From contig VFZW01000002.1 of the NCBI GenBank assembly GCA_016871055.1, positions 1 to 64,000 of the forward strand: a stretch of DNA of 64,000 nt, written 5' to 3'. The DNA comes from Acidobacteriota bacterium (lineage in GTDB: Bacteria > Acidobacteriota > Terriglobia > Bryobacterales > Bryobacteraceae). Position 1 is the first letter of the stretch, and each line of letters begins with the position of its first letter. Of the stretch, positions 45,606 through 55,100 are shown in pieces. A model generated the notes under the pieces. It did no database searches. It had not been told where the DNA came from and worked only from the letters and a program-made list of their open reading frames with translations. Made by a program: the position numbers and the translations under genes.

Positions 45606-46925
45606 TTAGACCGCCAACGGTTCGCCGAGTTCGACGATTTTGCCATTGCTGTCGGCGAAATTGTCGAGCCGCACGCCAACCCGATCAAGCAGCGTCAGGT
45701 GCAGATTCGCCAGCGGCGCGGGTTTTTCGTAGCGGATGTGACGCCCGCCCTTGCCGCCCGCAACCAGAATCGGAAGGTTGACGTGATCGTGCACGTTGGG
45801 ATTGCCCATGCCGCTGCCGTAGAGAATCAGCGAATGGTCGAGCAGCGAGCCATCGCCATCGGGCGTTGCGCGAAGCTTTTCGAGAAACGCCGCGAAGAGC
45901 GAAACATGATACGCGTTGATCAACGCGACCTTGTGCATCTTCTCCGGATCGTAGTTGTGATGCGTCAGCGGGTGGTGCGCTTCCGGCACACCGATCTCGG
46001 GATACGTGCGCGTCGACGTCTCGCGCGCGAGTTGGAACGTCGTGACCCGCGTGACATCGCCCTGCATGGCGAGCACCTGCAAATCGAACATGAGGCGGGC
46101 GTGGTCGCCATACACCGCGGGCACGCCGATGGGCCGGTCTAGATCGGGCAGCTTCGTGTTCGCGGCGTCGGACTCGGCCTTTTGAATGCGGCGCTCCACT
46201 TCGCGCACCGTGTCGAGATATTGCGACACGCGATGCTTATCGCTGGCGCCAAGTTTGCTCTGCAGCGTCGCGATGCGTTCGCGAACGGCGTCAAGAAGGC
46301 TCGCGTCCTGCTTCATGTCGCGGCGGCGGTCGGCGGCGCTGCCGCCTTCGCCGAACAACCGCTCGAACGCCACGCGCGGATGCGCTTCGGCGGGCAGCGG
46401 CGTTGTCGGCGACGACCAGGACAGATTGTTCTGATACACGCACGCGTAACCGTTGTCGCACTGGCCGACGGTCGTGAGAAGGTCCATCGAAAGCTCGAGC
46501 GACGGCAGGCGCGTCAGTTTGCCGAGCTGTTGTGCGGCTACCTGATCGGCCGTGGTGCCGAGATGATAGTCGGTGCTCTCGGTCCACTTCGACGTCGCGC
46601 AGCTCAAAAAGCCCGCGTTCGATGTTGCATGCGTGCCGGGGTAGGAGTTGCGGATCTCGGTATTGGTCAGGACCGTGATCTGATCCTTCACTTTTTCGAG
46701 CGACTTAAGCGACGGCGACAGTTCGCCGAGCTTTCCCGTGCCACCCGCGGGCGTCCATTCCTGAATCGTCGAGCCCATGGGAATGTAGACAAATCCCAAG
46801 CGGCGCACCGGCTTAGACGCCGCCGACAACGCCGGCGTCATGGCGTCGAGCAACGGCAGCGCGATGGCGGTGCCGGCGCCGCGCAACAGAGTGCGGCGGG
46901 ACAGGGCTTTTCGTGTGCTGATCAT
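45606..46925 (-). CDS. DUF1552 domain protein, Tat signal
   Basis: 439 residues. The leader SRRTLLRGAGTAIALPLLDA is a twin-arginine signal. The body matches DUF1552: KPVRRLGFVYIPMGSTIQEW, TNTEIRNSYPGTHATSNAGF, VYQNNLSWSSPTTPLPAEAH, VTTFQLARETSTRTYPEIGV and LILYGSGMGNPNVHDHVNLP. It overlaps the upstream DUF1592 gene by ATGA. The function is not known to me; its consistent partner is a DUF1592-type cytochrome protein. Confidence 0.9.
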   Translation of the reverse strand: MISTRKALSRRTLLRGAGTAIALPLLDAMTPALSAASKPVRRLGFVYIPMGSTIQEWTPAGGTGKLGELSPSLKSLEKVKDQITVLTNTEIRNSYPGTHATSNAGFLSCATSKWTESTDYHLGTTADQVAAQQLGKLTRLPSLELSMDLLTTVGQCDNGYACVYQNNLSWSSPTTPLPAEAHPRVAFERLFGEGGSAADRRRDMKQDASLLDAVRERIATLQSKLGASDKHRVSQYLDTVREVERRIQKAESDAANTKLPDLDRPIGVPAVYGDHARLMFDLQVLAMQGDVTRVTTFQLARETSTRTYPEIGVPEAHHPLTHHNYDPEKMHKVALINAYHVSLFAAFLEKLRATPDGDGSLLDHSLILYGSGMGNPNVHDHVNLPILVAGGKGGRHIRYEKPAPLANLHLTLLDRVGVRLDNFADSNGKIVELGEPLAV

Positions 46926-49213
46926 TGGGACCTCCTCATCTGGAACGGAGCACTACCGACGACTCCTATTATGAACGAAGAAAACTTGTAGTCCTGAGCC
47001 TTGGCCGAGCGGACGACTTTCCGCACCGCCGGGCCGTCGAAGTATTCGACGCCGCGGCCAAGACCGTATGTCAACAGTTTCTCGGCCACGGTTGTCGCGA
47101 AGAGATCGGGATACTTGAGGATCGCCGCCTGCAGGCCATCGACGCCATTGAACTTCGCGCCGTCGGGCAGCGAACCCGCGTTGTCGATCGGCTTGCCGTC
47201 GTCGGTGATGCGCCAGCGGCCGACAGCGTCGTAATTCTCCATCGCGAAGCCGACCGGGTCGATCACGTTGTGGCACGCCGCGCACTGCGGATTCACGCGG
47301 TGCTGCGCCATCCGCTCGCGCATCGTCAGATTCTTGCCGATGCCCGCGTTCTCCTTGAGCGCGGGCACCTGCGGCGGCGGGGGCGGCGGCGGAACGGAAA
47401 GAAGGTTGTCGAGAATCCACTTCCCACGAATGACCGGCGTGGTGCGGTGTGCGTAGGACGTCACGGTCAGCACGCTGCCGTGCCGTAACAACCCACCGCG
47501 ATGCATCTCCGGCGTCAGTTCTATGCGGCGGAAGCGGCTGCCGTAGATGTTCGGAATCTCGTAATGCTTGGCCAGCCGTTCGTTCAGGAACGTGTAGTTC
47601 GCGCGGAGAAGATCGAGCACGCTGCGGTCTTCGCGCATGATGCTCTCGAAAAACAGTTCGGTCTCGCGCCGGAAGGCTTGGCGCAGGTTGTCGTCAAAGC
47701 CCGCGAACAGGCGCATGTCGGGGTTCGACGAAGAGAGGTTTCGCAAGTACAGCCACTGTTCGGCGAAGTTGTTGACCAGCGCGCGCGAACGGTCGTCGGC
47801 GAGCATGCGGCGGACCTGTTTTTCAAGCACCGGTTGGAGAACCAGCGTGTTGCGTTGCGCCGCATCCAGCAGTTCATCGTCGGGGATGCTGCTCCAAAGG
47901 AAGAACGAAAGCCGCGACGCAAGTTCGAACGGCGACACGCGGTACGCCGTGCCTGGCGCCACGCCGGCCGGTTCCCGCTCAACGCGAAACACGAAGTCGG
48001 GGCTGACAAGTATCGACCGCAAGCCTATCTCGACGCCCGTTTCAAAGCTCGCTCCCGCGCGCGCTTCGCGGAAAAAGCGCAGCGGCGCCGCGATGTCGGC
48101 GTCGGAGACCGGCCGGCGATACGCACGGCGCGCGACGGTCTGAAAGATTTTTTTCGCGCACGGCTCTTCTTCGTTCAACGACGCCGGTTTGCACACCAGC
48201 AGCCGCCGCCGGCTGGGCGAATCGCCGGGGCCTTTCACCGTGAACGGTCCGTTCACCGTGACCGAATACACCGCCGGCGTAATGCGCGGATGACGGTCCA
48301 TGTTGAAGTGCGCTTCGTAGGGTTGGCGCTCCGTCTCAAGCATCGCCGAGTACTTCTTCGGGAACGTCGCCATCACCACATGCGGGCCGGCTTTGACGTC
48401 GATCCGCACGTTGAGATGGGTATCGGCGTTGCTGTGGTCCTTGCCGCCGGCGGGAGGCTTCACGGTGAACAGCCGGATGCGTTCGCCGTCGATCAACAGT
48501 TCGACATCGTGGTCGGCGTTCAGGCCTTCGACGCGTTCGTTGCGATCGCGCGCAAGGCGAATCTGAAACTCGTACTCGCCGTCGACGGGGAATGTGTACG
48601 GCATAACAAGTCCACCGCGCGTGCCGAGCGGCAGCGACTCGAAGTGCGTTTCCTGCGTGAGGTCTGGCGGAAGAATCACCGTCTCGCCGCCCGGCGCTTT
48701 GCCGGGAATGCCGATCGCGAGCCGGCTGATCTTGCGCGCGGCGCTCAGATAGCGTTCCAGCAGCGTCGGCGAAAGATCGCCCACAGTGACGTTGTCGAAG
48801 CCGTGGCTGGAATCGTCGGACGGCAGCAGCGCGGAAACGTCGACATCGAGCGAGAGCAGATCGCGAATCGCATTCCGGTACTCGGTGCGGTTCAAACGCC
48901 GGAACGTATCGGTGCGGCCCGGGTTCAACTTGCCGCCGTCCAGCGTGTTCTCAAGTGAGGCGATCAACGCCTCATAGGTCGCCGCGTTGGGACGCGGCAT
49001 TCCGGACGGCGGCATGCTGCGGGCGCGCAGGCGCCTTACAACGCGCTCCCAAGTCATTGCGCTATCGGCGGGCGCCGCGTCGAGCGCCAGCGATCCCGCT
49101 TTGTTGCTTGTATTGTGGCACCCGACACAGTACTTGTCGAGCGTGGCGCGCAATTCCGGCTGCGCGGCTGCGGTTACTGCAAACACGAAGGGCACAAGCC
49201 CGGTACGGCTCAT
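46922..49213 (-). CDS. DUF1592/DUF1588/DUF1587/DUF1595/DUF1585 cytochrome c-type protein
   Basis: 763 residues with a Sec leader. An N-terminal heme motif CVGCH (DKYCVGCHNTSNKAGSLALD) and DUF1587 (FRRLNRTEYRNAIRDLLSLD) are followed by a carbohydrate-binding-like segment, DUF1595, DUF1592 (RVSPFELASRLSFFLWSSIP), DUF1588 (RGGLLRHGSVLTVTSYAHRT, RGKWILDNLLSVPPPPPPPQ), a second heme motif CAACH (NPQCAACHNVIDPVGFAMEN) and DUF1585 at the end. Probably a periplasmic or outer-surface electron-transfer protein. First gene of the DUF1592-DUF1552-ankyrin operon. Confidence 0.92.
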   Translation of the reverse strand: MSRTGLVPFVFAVTAAAQPELRATLDKYCVGCHNTSNKAGSLALDAAPADSAMTWERVVRRLRARSMPPSGMPRPNAATYEALIASLENTLDGGKLNPGRTDTFRRLNRTEYRNAIRDLLSLDVDVSALLPSDDSSHGFDNVTVGDLSPTLLERYLSAARKISRLAIGIPGKAPGGETVILPPDLTQETHFESLPLGTRGGLVMPYTFPVDGEYEFQIRLARDRNERVEGLNADHDVELLIDGERIRLFTVKPPAGGKDHSNADTHLNVRIDVKAGPHVVMATFPKKYSAMLETERQPYEAHFNMDRHPRITPAVYSVTVNGPFTVKGPGDSPSRRRLLVCKPASLNEEEPCAKKIFQTVARRAYRRPVSDADIAAPLRFFREARAGASFETGVEIGLRSILVSPDFVFRVEREPAGVAPGTAYRVSPFELASRLSFFLWSSIPDDELLDAAQRNTLVLQPVLEKQVRRMLADDRSRALVNNFAEQWLYLRNLSSSNPDMRLFAGFDDNLRQAFRRETELFFESIMREDRSVLDLLRANYTFLNERLAKHYEIPNIYGSRFRRIELTPEMHRGGLLRHGSVLTVTSYAHRTTPVIRGKWILDNLLSVPPPPPPPQVPALKENAGIGKNLTMRERMAQHRVNPQCAACHNVIDPVGFAMENYDAVGRWRITDDGKPIDNAGSLPDGAKFNGVDGLQAAILKYPDLFATTVAEKLLTYGLGRGVEYFDGPAVRKVVRSAKAQDYKFSSFIIGVVGSAPFQMRRSQ

Positions 49214-49220
49214 GACTCGG

Positions 49221-49250
49221 ACAATATCGAGAATGGCGGGATCTTGTCAA
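49221..49250 (-). promoter_or_regulatory. Promoter of the DUF1592 operon, leaderless geometry
   Basis: On the minus strand TTGACA (49245-49250) and TATTGT (49221-49226) are 18 bp apart and the -10 box is 7 bp from ATG 49213, so transcription would start at or next to the start codon. Confidence 0.55.
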
Positions 49251-52158
49251 TATAATGGAGGGCGGGCCCGGTATCTGACGTACTTCCCTTCGATCATCCG
49301 CCGTGGCGCTTTCGCCGCACTGGCATGCCTAATTCTGCATGCGCAGCCGTTATTCCAGTGGCAGGATCGGCGCGTTCGAATCGACCTCCGCCAGTTGGAC
49401 GCACGCGCCGCCGCGGCCCTGTCCGGTCCCGCCGCGCATTCGCGGGAATTGGAGTTTAACCTCACCGATTCATTGACGCTTACTGGAGCGGTGACTCACA
49501 CCGAGCAATCCGCCGATGGCCGCACGTTGATCTGGCGCGGTGATATTCGCGGCGCCCGCTTCGGCCAGTTTAGCGTCGCCGTCACCGGAGACATCGTCAG
49601 CGCGAATATCCGCACCGACTCCGATTTCTACACTCTCCGTCCCGCCGCCGGCGGAGGGGGTGTGCTTACGCGTCACGATCTAACCGCGCTGCCGCCGCCC
49701 GGCCCGCCGAAACCGGTACCGATCCCGGCATTTCCCTTCGCCGCTCAAGTCGTCCAGCGCGACGATGGCGCGCTGATCGACGTCATGGTCGTTTACACCG
49801 TGGCGGCCCGCAACGGCGCGGGGGGGAACGAACGGAATCCTCAATGAGATTCAGCTCGCCGTATCCGACGTGAACCAGACGTTCGCCAACAGCGGCATCG
49901 TGCAGCGGATCCGTCTGGTGCATTCTGCCGAAGTCAACTACAACGAAACCGGTTCGTTCGAAACCGAACTCGACCGGCTACAAGAACCCGCCGACGGTTT
50001 TATCGACAACGTCCACGCGCTTCGGAACACATACGGCGCAGATACTGTCAGTCTCTGGGTTGAAACCGGCAACTACTGCGGCATCGCCTACGTAATGACA
50101 ACCACGGCTTCTTCGTTCGCCGACAACGCTTTCAGTGTGGTCCGCCGGGACTGCGCAACATCCAGTCACGCCTTCGCCCACGAACTTGGCCACAACTTCG
50201 GCGCGCTCCACAATCACGAAGACAATGACATTACAGCACCGTTGTACCCATACGCGTTCGGCTATCAACAGCGCTATACACCGCCCTACTTCCGCACCGT
50301 GATGGCCTATAGCTGCGCTCCCCCAATCGACTGCCTGAGAACCCCCTACTGGTCCAGCCCGATCGCCTTCTACAACGGCCAGCCCACCGGCATCGCCGAT
50401 CCCGCCGCTAACTCGGCCGACAACGCACGGACGCTCAACAACACTCGTACCATCGCCGCCAATTGGCGTCAGGCGATCGGTTCGATTCAAGGCATCAGCC
50501 CGACGGGAGCGAGTTTTACCAAACTCGCCGGCGCCGGTGGCATCGTCGTCACCGCGACGACCGGCTATGCCTGGACGGCCGTTTCCAATGCCGGTTGGAT
50601 CACGGTGACTTCGGGTTCGACCTACTCGGGCAACTCGACCGTCAACTACTCAGTCGCCGCCAATCCCACCAACAGCCAGCGCACCGGCACGATTTCCATC
50701 GGCAGTCAGACGTTCACCGTTACGCAAGAAGGCCTCGGCCTGGCTGCCCTGACAACGCCACCGGCTGCGACTACTTTTTCGTCTCCTTCCGTCACCTTCA
50801 ACTGGTCCGCCGGCACGGGCGTGACGAACTACTGGCTCGATGTCGGCACAACACTCGGTTCGGGTAACCTCTCAAACGGCGCGACAACCTCGCTCTCCCG
50901 CACTGTGAATTTTCTCCCCGTCGATGGACGCACGATCCACGTGCGGCTCTGGTCGTTCCAGAGCGGCGCGTGGCAGACGCCGCTCGACTACACCTACACG
51001 GCTTACACCGGATGCGGTTCCGACTCGCGCGCTACCTTGACCGCGCCGGCCCCGGGCTCAACGCTGACGTCGCGCATGGCGACTTTTCAATGGACCGCCG
51101 ATTCCGGCGCGACCAACTACTGGCTCGACATCGGCAACGCCGTTGGCCTCGGCGATATCTCCAATGGCGCGACCACGTCCCTCACCCGACAAGTCTTCAA
51201 TCTTCCGAGCGATGGCCGCACTCTCTACATCCGCCTGTGGACATTCTTGAGCGGCGCATGGCAGCCGGGCATCGACTACACCGTGAGCGCCTGCAACGGT
51301 TGCGCCGCCGATCCTCGCGCGACGCTCGCCTCCCCGGCGGCTGGGTCTACGCTCTCGGGAACGATTGCGACATTCACCTGGACAGCCGGCACGGGAGCTT
51401 CCAAGTATTGGCTCGACGTTGGAAACACTGCGGGCGTCGGCGATATCGCCAATGGCGAAACCGTCGGCTTGAGCCGCCAGGCGGCCGGGCGGCCCACTGA
51501 CGGCCGCACGATTTATCTGCGCCTCTGGACGTTCATCAACGGCGCGTGGCAAACGCCGATCGACTACACCGTCAAGGCCTGCAACGGTTGCACGGCCGAT
51601 CCGCGGGCAACGCTGGCGTCGCCCCTGCCCGGCAATACTCTAACCGCCTCTTCGGCGAATTTCACTTGGCGCCCCGGCGCCGGCGCTACCAACTACTGGC
51701 TCGATATCGGCAACTCGCCGGGCGTTGGCGATATCTCCGGCGGCGCCACCACGGCGCTTGCGAAAAACGTGACCGGACTTCCCGTCGACGGCCGGACGAT
51801 CTACGCGCGCCTGTGGACGTTCCTCAACGGCGCGTGGCAGACGCCCTTCGACTACACCTACAAGGCCTGCACCAACTGCGGCGCCGATCCGCGTGCCGTA
51901 CTCACCTCTCCCTCGCCGGGATCGACTCTCACAACGTCCAGCGTGACGTTTACTTGGGCGGCGGGCACGGGCGCGACCAACTACTGGCTCGATGTTGGCA
52001 ACTCGGCCGGCAGCGGCGACATCTCCGGCGCAGCTACGACCGGAACGTCGCGAACCGTCGGCAATATCCCGCGCGACGGCCGCACAATCTACGTGCGTTT
52101 GTGGACGTTCATCAACGGCGCCTGGCAGACGCCGATCGATTACACGTTCCGCACGTAA
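49233..52158 (+). pseudogene. Metzincin (reprolysin-like) metalloprotease with BACON domain and five C-terminal repeats, frameshifted
   Basis: The first frame (tentative start ATG 49233) has an export segment (RRGAFAALACLILHAQP) and a prodomain up to IDVMVVYTVAARNGAGG. The second frame holds the catalytic domain: NEIQLAVSDVNQTFANSGIV and the zinc motif HELGHNFGALH (HExxHxxGxxH). A BACON-like domain (TTGYAWTAVSNAGWITVTSG) and five repeats of about 96 residues follow. The frames join at a run of seven G (49820-49826); six G give the continuous NGAGGTNGIL. Either mutation, phase variation or a sequencing error. Secreted protease. Confidence 0.83.
50749..52155 (+). repeat. Five tandem repeats of about 288 bp (96 residues)
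   Basis: Units begin near 50749, 51031, 51319, 51607 and 51895. Each encodes a Trp-rich beta domain with the consensus SPxPGSTL, TNYWLDxGN, GDISxGATT, DGRTIYxRLWTF, GAWQTPxDYT and CNGCxADPR. The last unit lacks the Cys linker. They probably form surface-binding modules behind the protease. Confidence 0.85.
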
Positions 52159-52185
52159 CCCAAAACGCGATAGCCTCATTGGGAA

Positions 52186-55100
52186 ATGAACCGATACGAA
52201 TTTCTGCTGCCCGCGGTCGCCATGATGCTCGGCTGGGGACTCCGCGGCTTTATCGGCGGCGGCCCGTTTGGCGCGATGATCCCGGGTGCGATGGTCGCGC
52301 TTTGCCTGTGCCTGTTGCATAAAAGAAAGGACGCCGCGATCGTCGCCGCCTTCGCGGCCATCGGCGTCGGCATCGGCGGTCAGATGACGTACGGCCAAAC
52401 CGTCGGCTTCATCGTCAAAGCCGATACGTTCTGGTGGGGATTTCTCGGCCTTGCGCTGAAGGGCGGCATCTGGGGATTCGTCGCCGGAGGCGTAATCGCA
52501 ATGGCCTTCACGCCGCGCACCCGCCTGGTCGCCGGCGGCTCGGCGGCAATGGCGCTCGCCACCTACGCCGGGTGGAAGCTGATCAACGAACCCAAACTGA
52601 TCTACTTCTCCAATCGCGAAGACCGGCCGCGTCCGGAAATCTGGGCGGGCTTCCTGCTCGCGGGCGCCGCGCTGCTCCTCTGGCTGCATTGGCGGAAACA
52701 CCTGCAGCCCGCGTTGCGCTTCGCGCTCGCCGGTTTTGTCGGCGGCTTCATCGGCTTCGGGTTCGGCGGCGCCATACAGGGCCTCGGCCGGGTCTTCACG
52801 CCGGAACTCAACCTGCATTGGTGGAAGTACATGGAGTTCTTTTTCGGCCTCTGCTTCGGCTGGGCGCTGGCCTGGGCCATGAAGACCGCGAAGCTGCCCG
52901 AGCCCGAACCTTCACGCGACGACGCGCCCGCGCTGCCGCTTGAACTCCTCCTCGCGGGCGCCTTGAGCGCGGCGACATTCTGGCTCACCTGGAACGTGCC
53001 GACGCGCTTCACCTACCTGCTCGTCGGCGGCGCAATCCTCATTTTGCTCACTCGCGTCCGCTTCCTGAACTGGCATGTCGCGCTGACGATCACCTTCACC
53101 GCCACCATGCTCGACTCCGCAAAATACTGGTCGGTCGACTACAAACGCGGCGCCGCCGAACCGGCCTACGCCGTTGCGATTCTCTGCTCGATTGCATTCG
53201 CGATCGCCCTTATCAAATGGGTGCGCAACGATACGCTGCGCGGCCTGGAACTGATTACCTGGGCGTGCGTAGCCGATGCCACTTTCAAGTTCGGTATGAA
53301 TCCCGCCGGCCTCTCCGCGCTGATCGATCACGTGGCCATCGGATTCATCCTCATGGCGGTCGCGGTGAGTTTCATGGCGCGCCGCGTGCAGGCCGCGCTG
53401 CTGTTCATCGTTACGCTGCACGCGCAGTCGTGGACCATCGCGCTTCCGGCCAACGCCGTTGGCCCGCCAGTGCCCTTCGACGGAATGATCGCGATCGCTC
53501 TCGCCAACAGTCGCATCGGCATTTACACCCAAGCCGGCGAGCCGTTAAAGGAACTTTCGCTCGATGCCGCTCCGCTGGGGCCACCTGTCATCGACGCGCG
53601 GCGCATCTATGCCGCCGATGTCTGGGGCCGCGCCTATGCATTCACGAAAGACGGGGAATTGGTATGGCGTCACGATCGCGAAACCCGCGCCGGCAACGGC
53701 TACAGCATGCCCGTGCTCGCGGGCGATCTACTCTACCTGACCGACACCCGCGGCACGCTCTACGCGCTCAACGCCAAAGGCGAATCGAAGCTCGAAGTGA
53801 AAGTCACGAACTATCGCCTCTCAACACCCGCCGTCGCCGGCTCGTTGATCTACTTCGGCGGCGACGACGAGCGCGTCTACTGTGTCTCCACCGATGGACG
53901 CCTCGTCTGGTCGACGCACCTCCCCGGCGGCCGGTTTGGGCGCGCCGTTCCGCTCCTCGCCGACCTCGACCGCGACGGCAAATCGGAACTCTACATCACG
54001 ACTCCATTCGTCGGCCCCATCACCGGACTGCACGCCCTCGACGCCGCCACCGGCGCGCCGAAGTGGCACTTCAAGTCGGAGCTGCAAACTTACGCGTCGA
54101 TTTCTCTCGCCGATCTCGATAACGACGGCCGCGACGAGATCTTGTTCGGCGACAAGAACACGCGCCTCTATGCGCTCGACGCCAGCGGCAAACGGCGCTG
54201 GGACGCGCAGCTCCCCGGCCGCGGCATTTTCTTCGCGCCCGTCATTACCCGCGATGCGATCTATCAAATTACGCGCGACGCGGATCTCAATGTCGTTGAC
54301 TTCCATGGCCGCGTTACGAAATCGATCAAACTCGCCGCCGGCGGCGGCGCGGGCCCCGCATTAGCGGGCAATCAACTGCTCACGGCCACCGCGAACAAAT
54401 TGCAAGCCTGGCCCGTCGATGGCGCCGGCGCGCGCTGGACCTCGTGGCGAGACAACAGCCGTTCGGCGGCCTCAAGCACACCGCCATCACCGCGCCCCGC
54501 GCCTGCGACAATCGATCGCGCCAGCGGCTATCCGGGCACGAACACGATCCCGGGCGAGCCGCTGAAGAGCATCCGCGTCACCGCGCCCAACGGCGCCGTC
54601 CATCTGGTCATCGGATCGAACAGCTTCGCCGTGCTTACGCCGGGTCAATACAGTGTTCTGGTCAACGGCGGCGAACGGCAAATCCTCTTCGCCATCGGGA
54701 ATGACGCCGACGACCGCGCGCTGCTTCAACTCGGCCAGACTCCGCTCGCTTCCCGCGTGCGCGGCGATTTCTTCGCCGCGCGTCAGCAGCCATCGATTGA
54801 GCGCTACGACAACGCCCGCGCCCGCCTCCGCGCCGCCGAGAAAAGCCGGAACGCACCCTTCGTGCAACAACTCGCCAACCCCTGGGGCGAGTCGCTCGAA
54901 GCCGCGGGCAAGCCCGATGCGATCGAACTCCGCATGCTCGGCAACGAGTACGAATCCGCCGGCTTCTTGCTGACCAACCCGTACAGCGAAGCGTCCACGT
55001 TTCGCATCGAGCACGACCACACCGTGCTCGAATTTCGCGACGTGCAAAAGGTCCGCGCGCTGTCCACCGGCCGCCTCACTGAAGATCTCTTGCCCAGACT

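Noticed and set aside
5210-52158. Genome-wide reassignment of TAG or TAA to sense
   Set aside because: Intact genes end normally with TAG (galU, STAS gene, anti-sigma kinase, retropepsin gene, fused spermidine-synthase gene) and with TAA (MerR, VWFA). The inferred replaced residues also differ from site to site.
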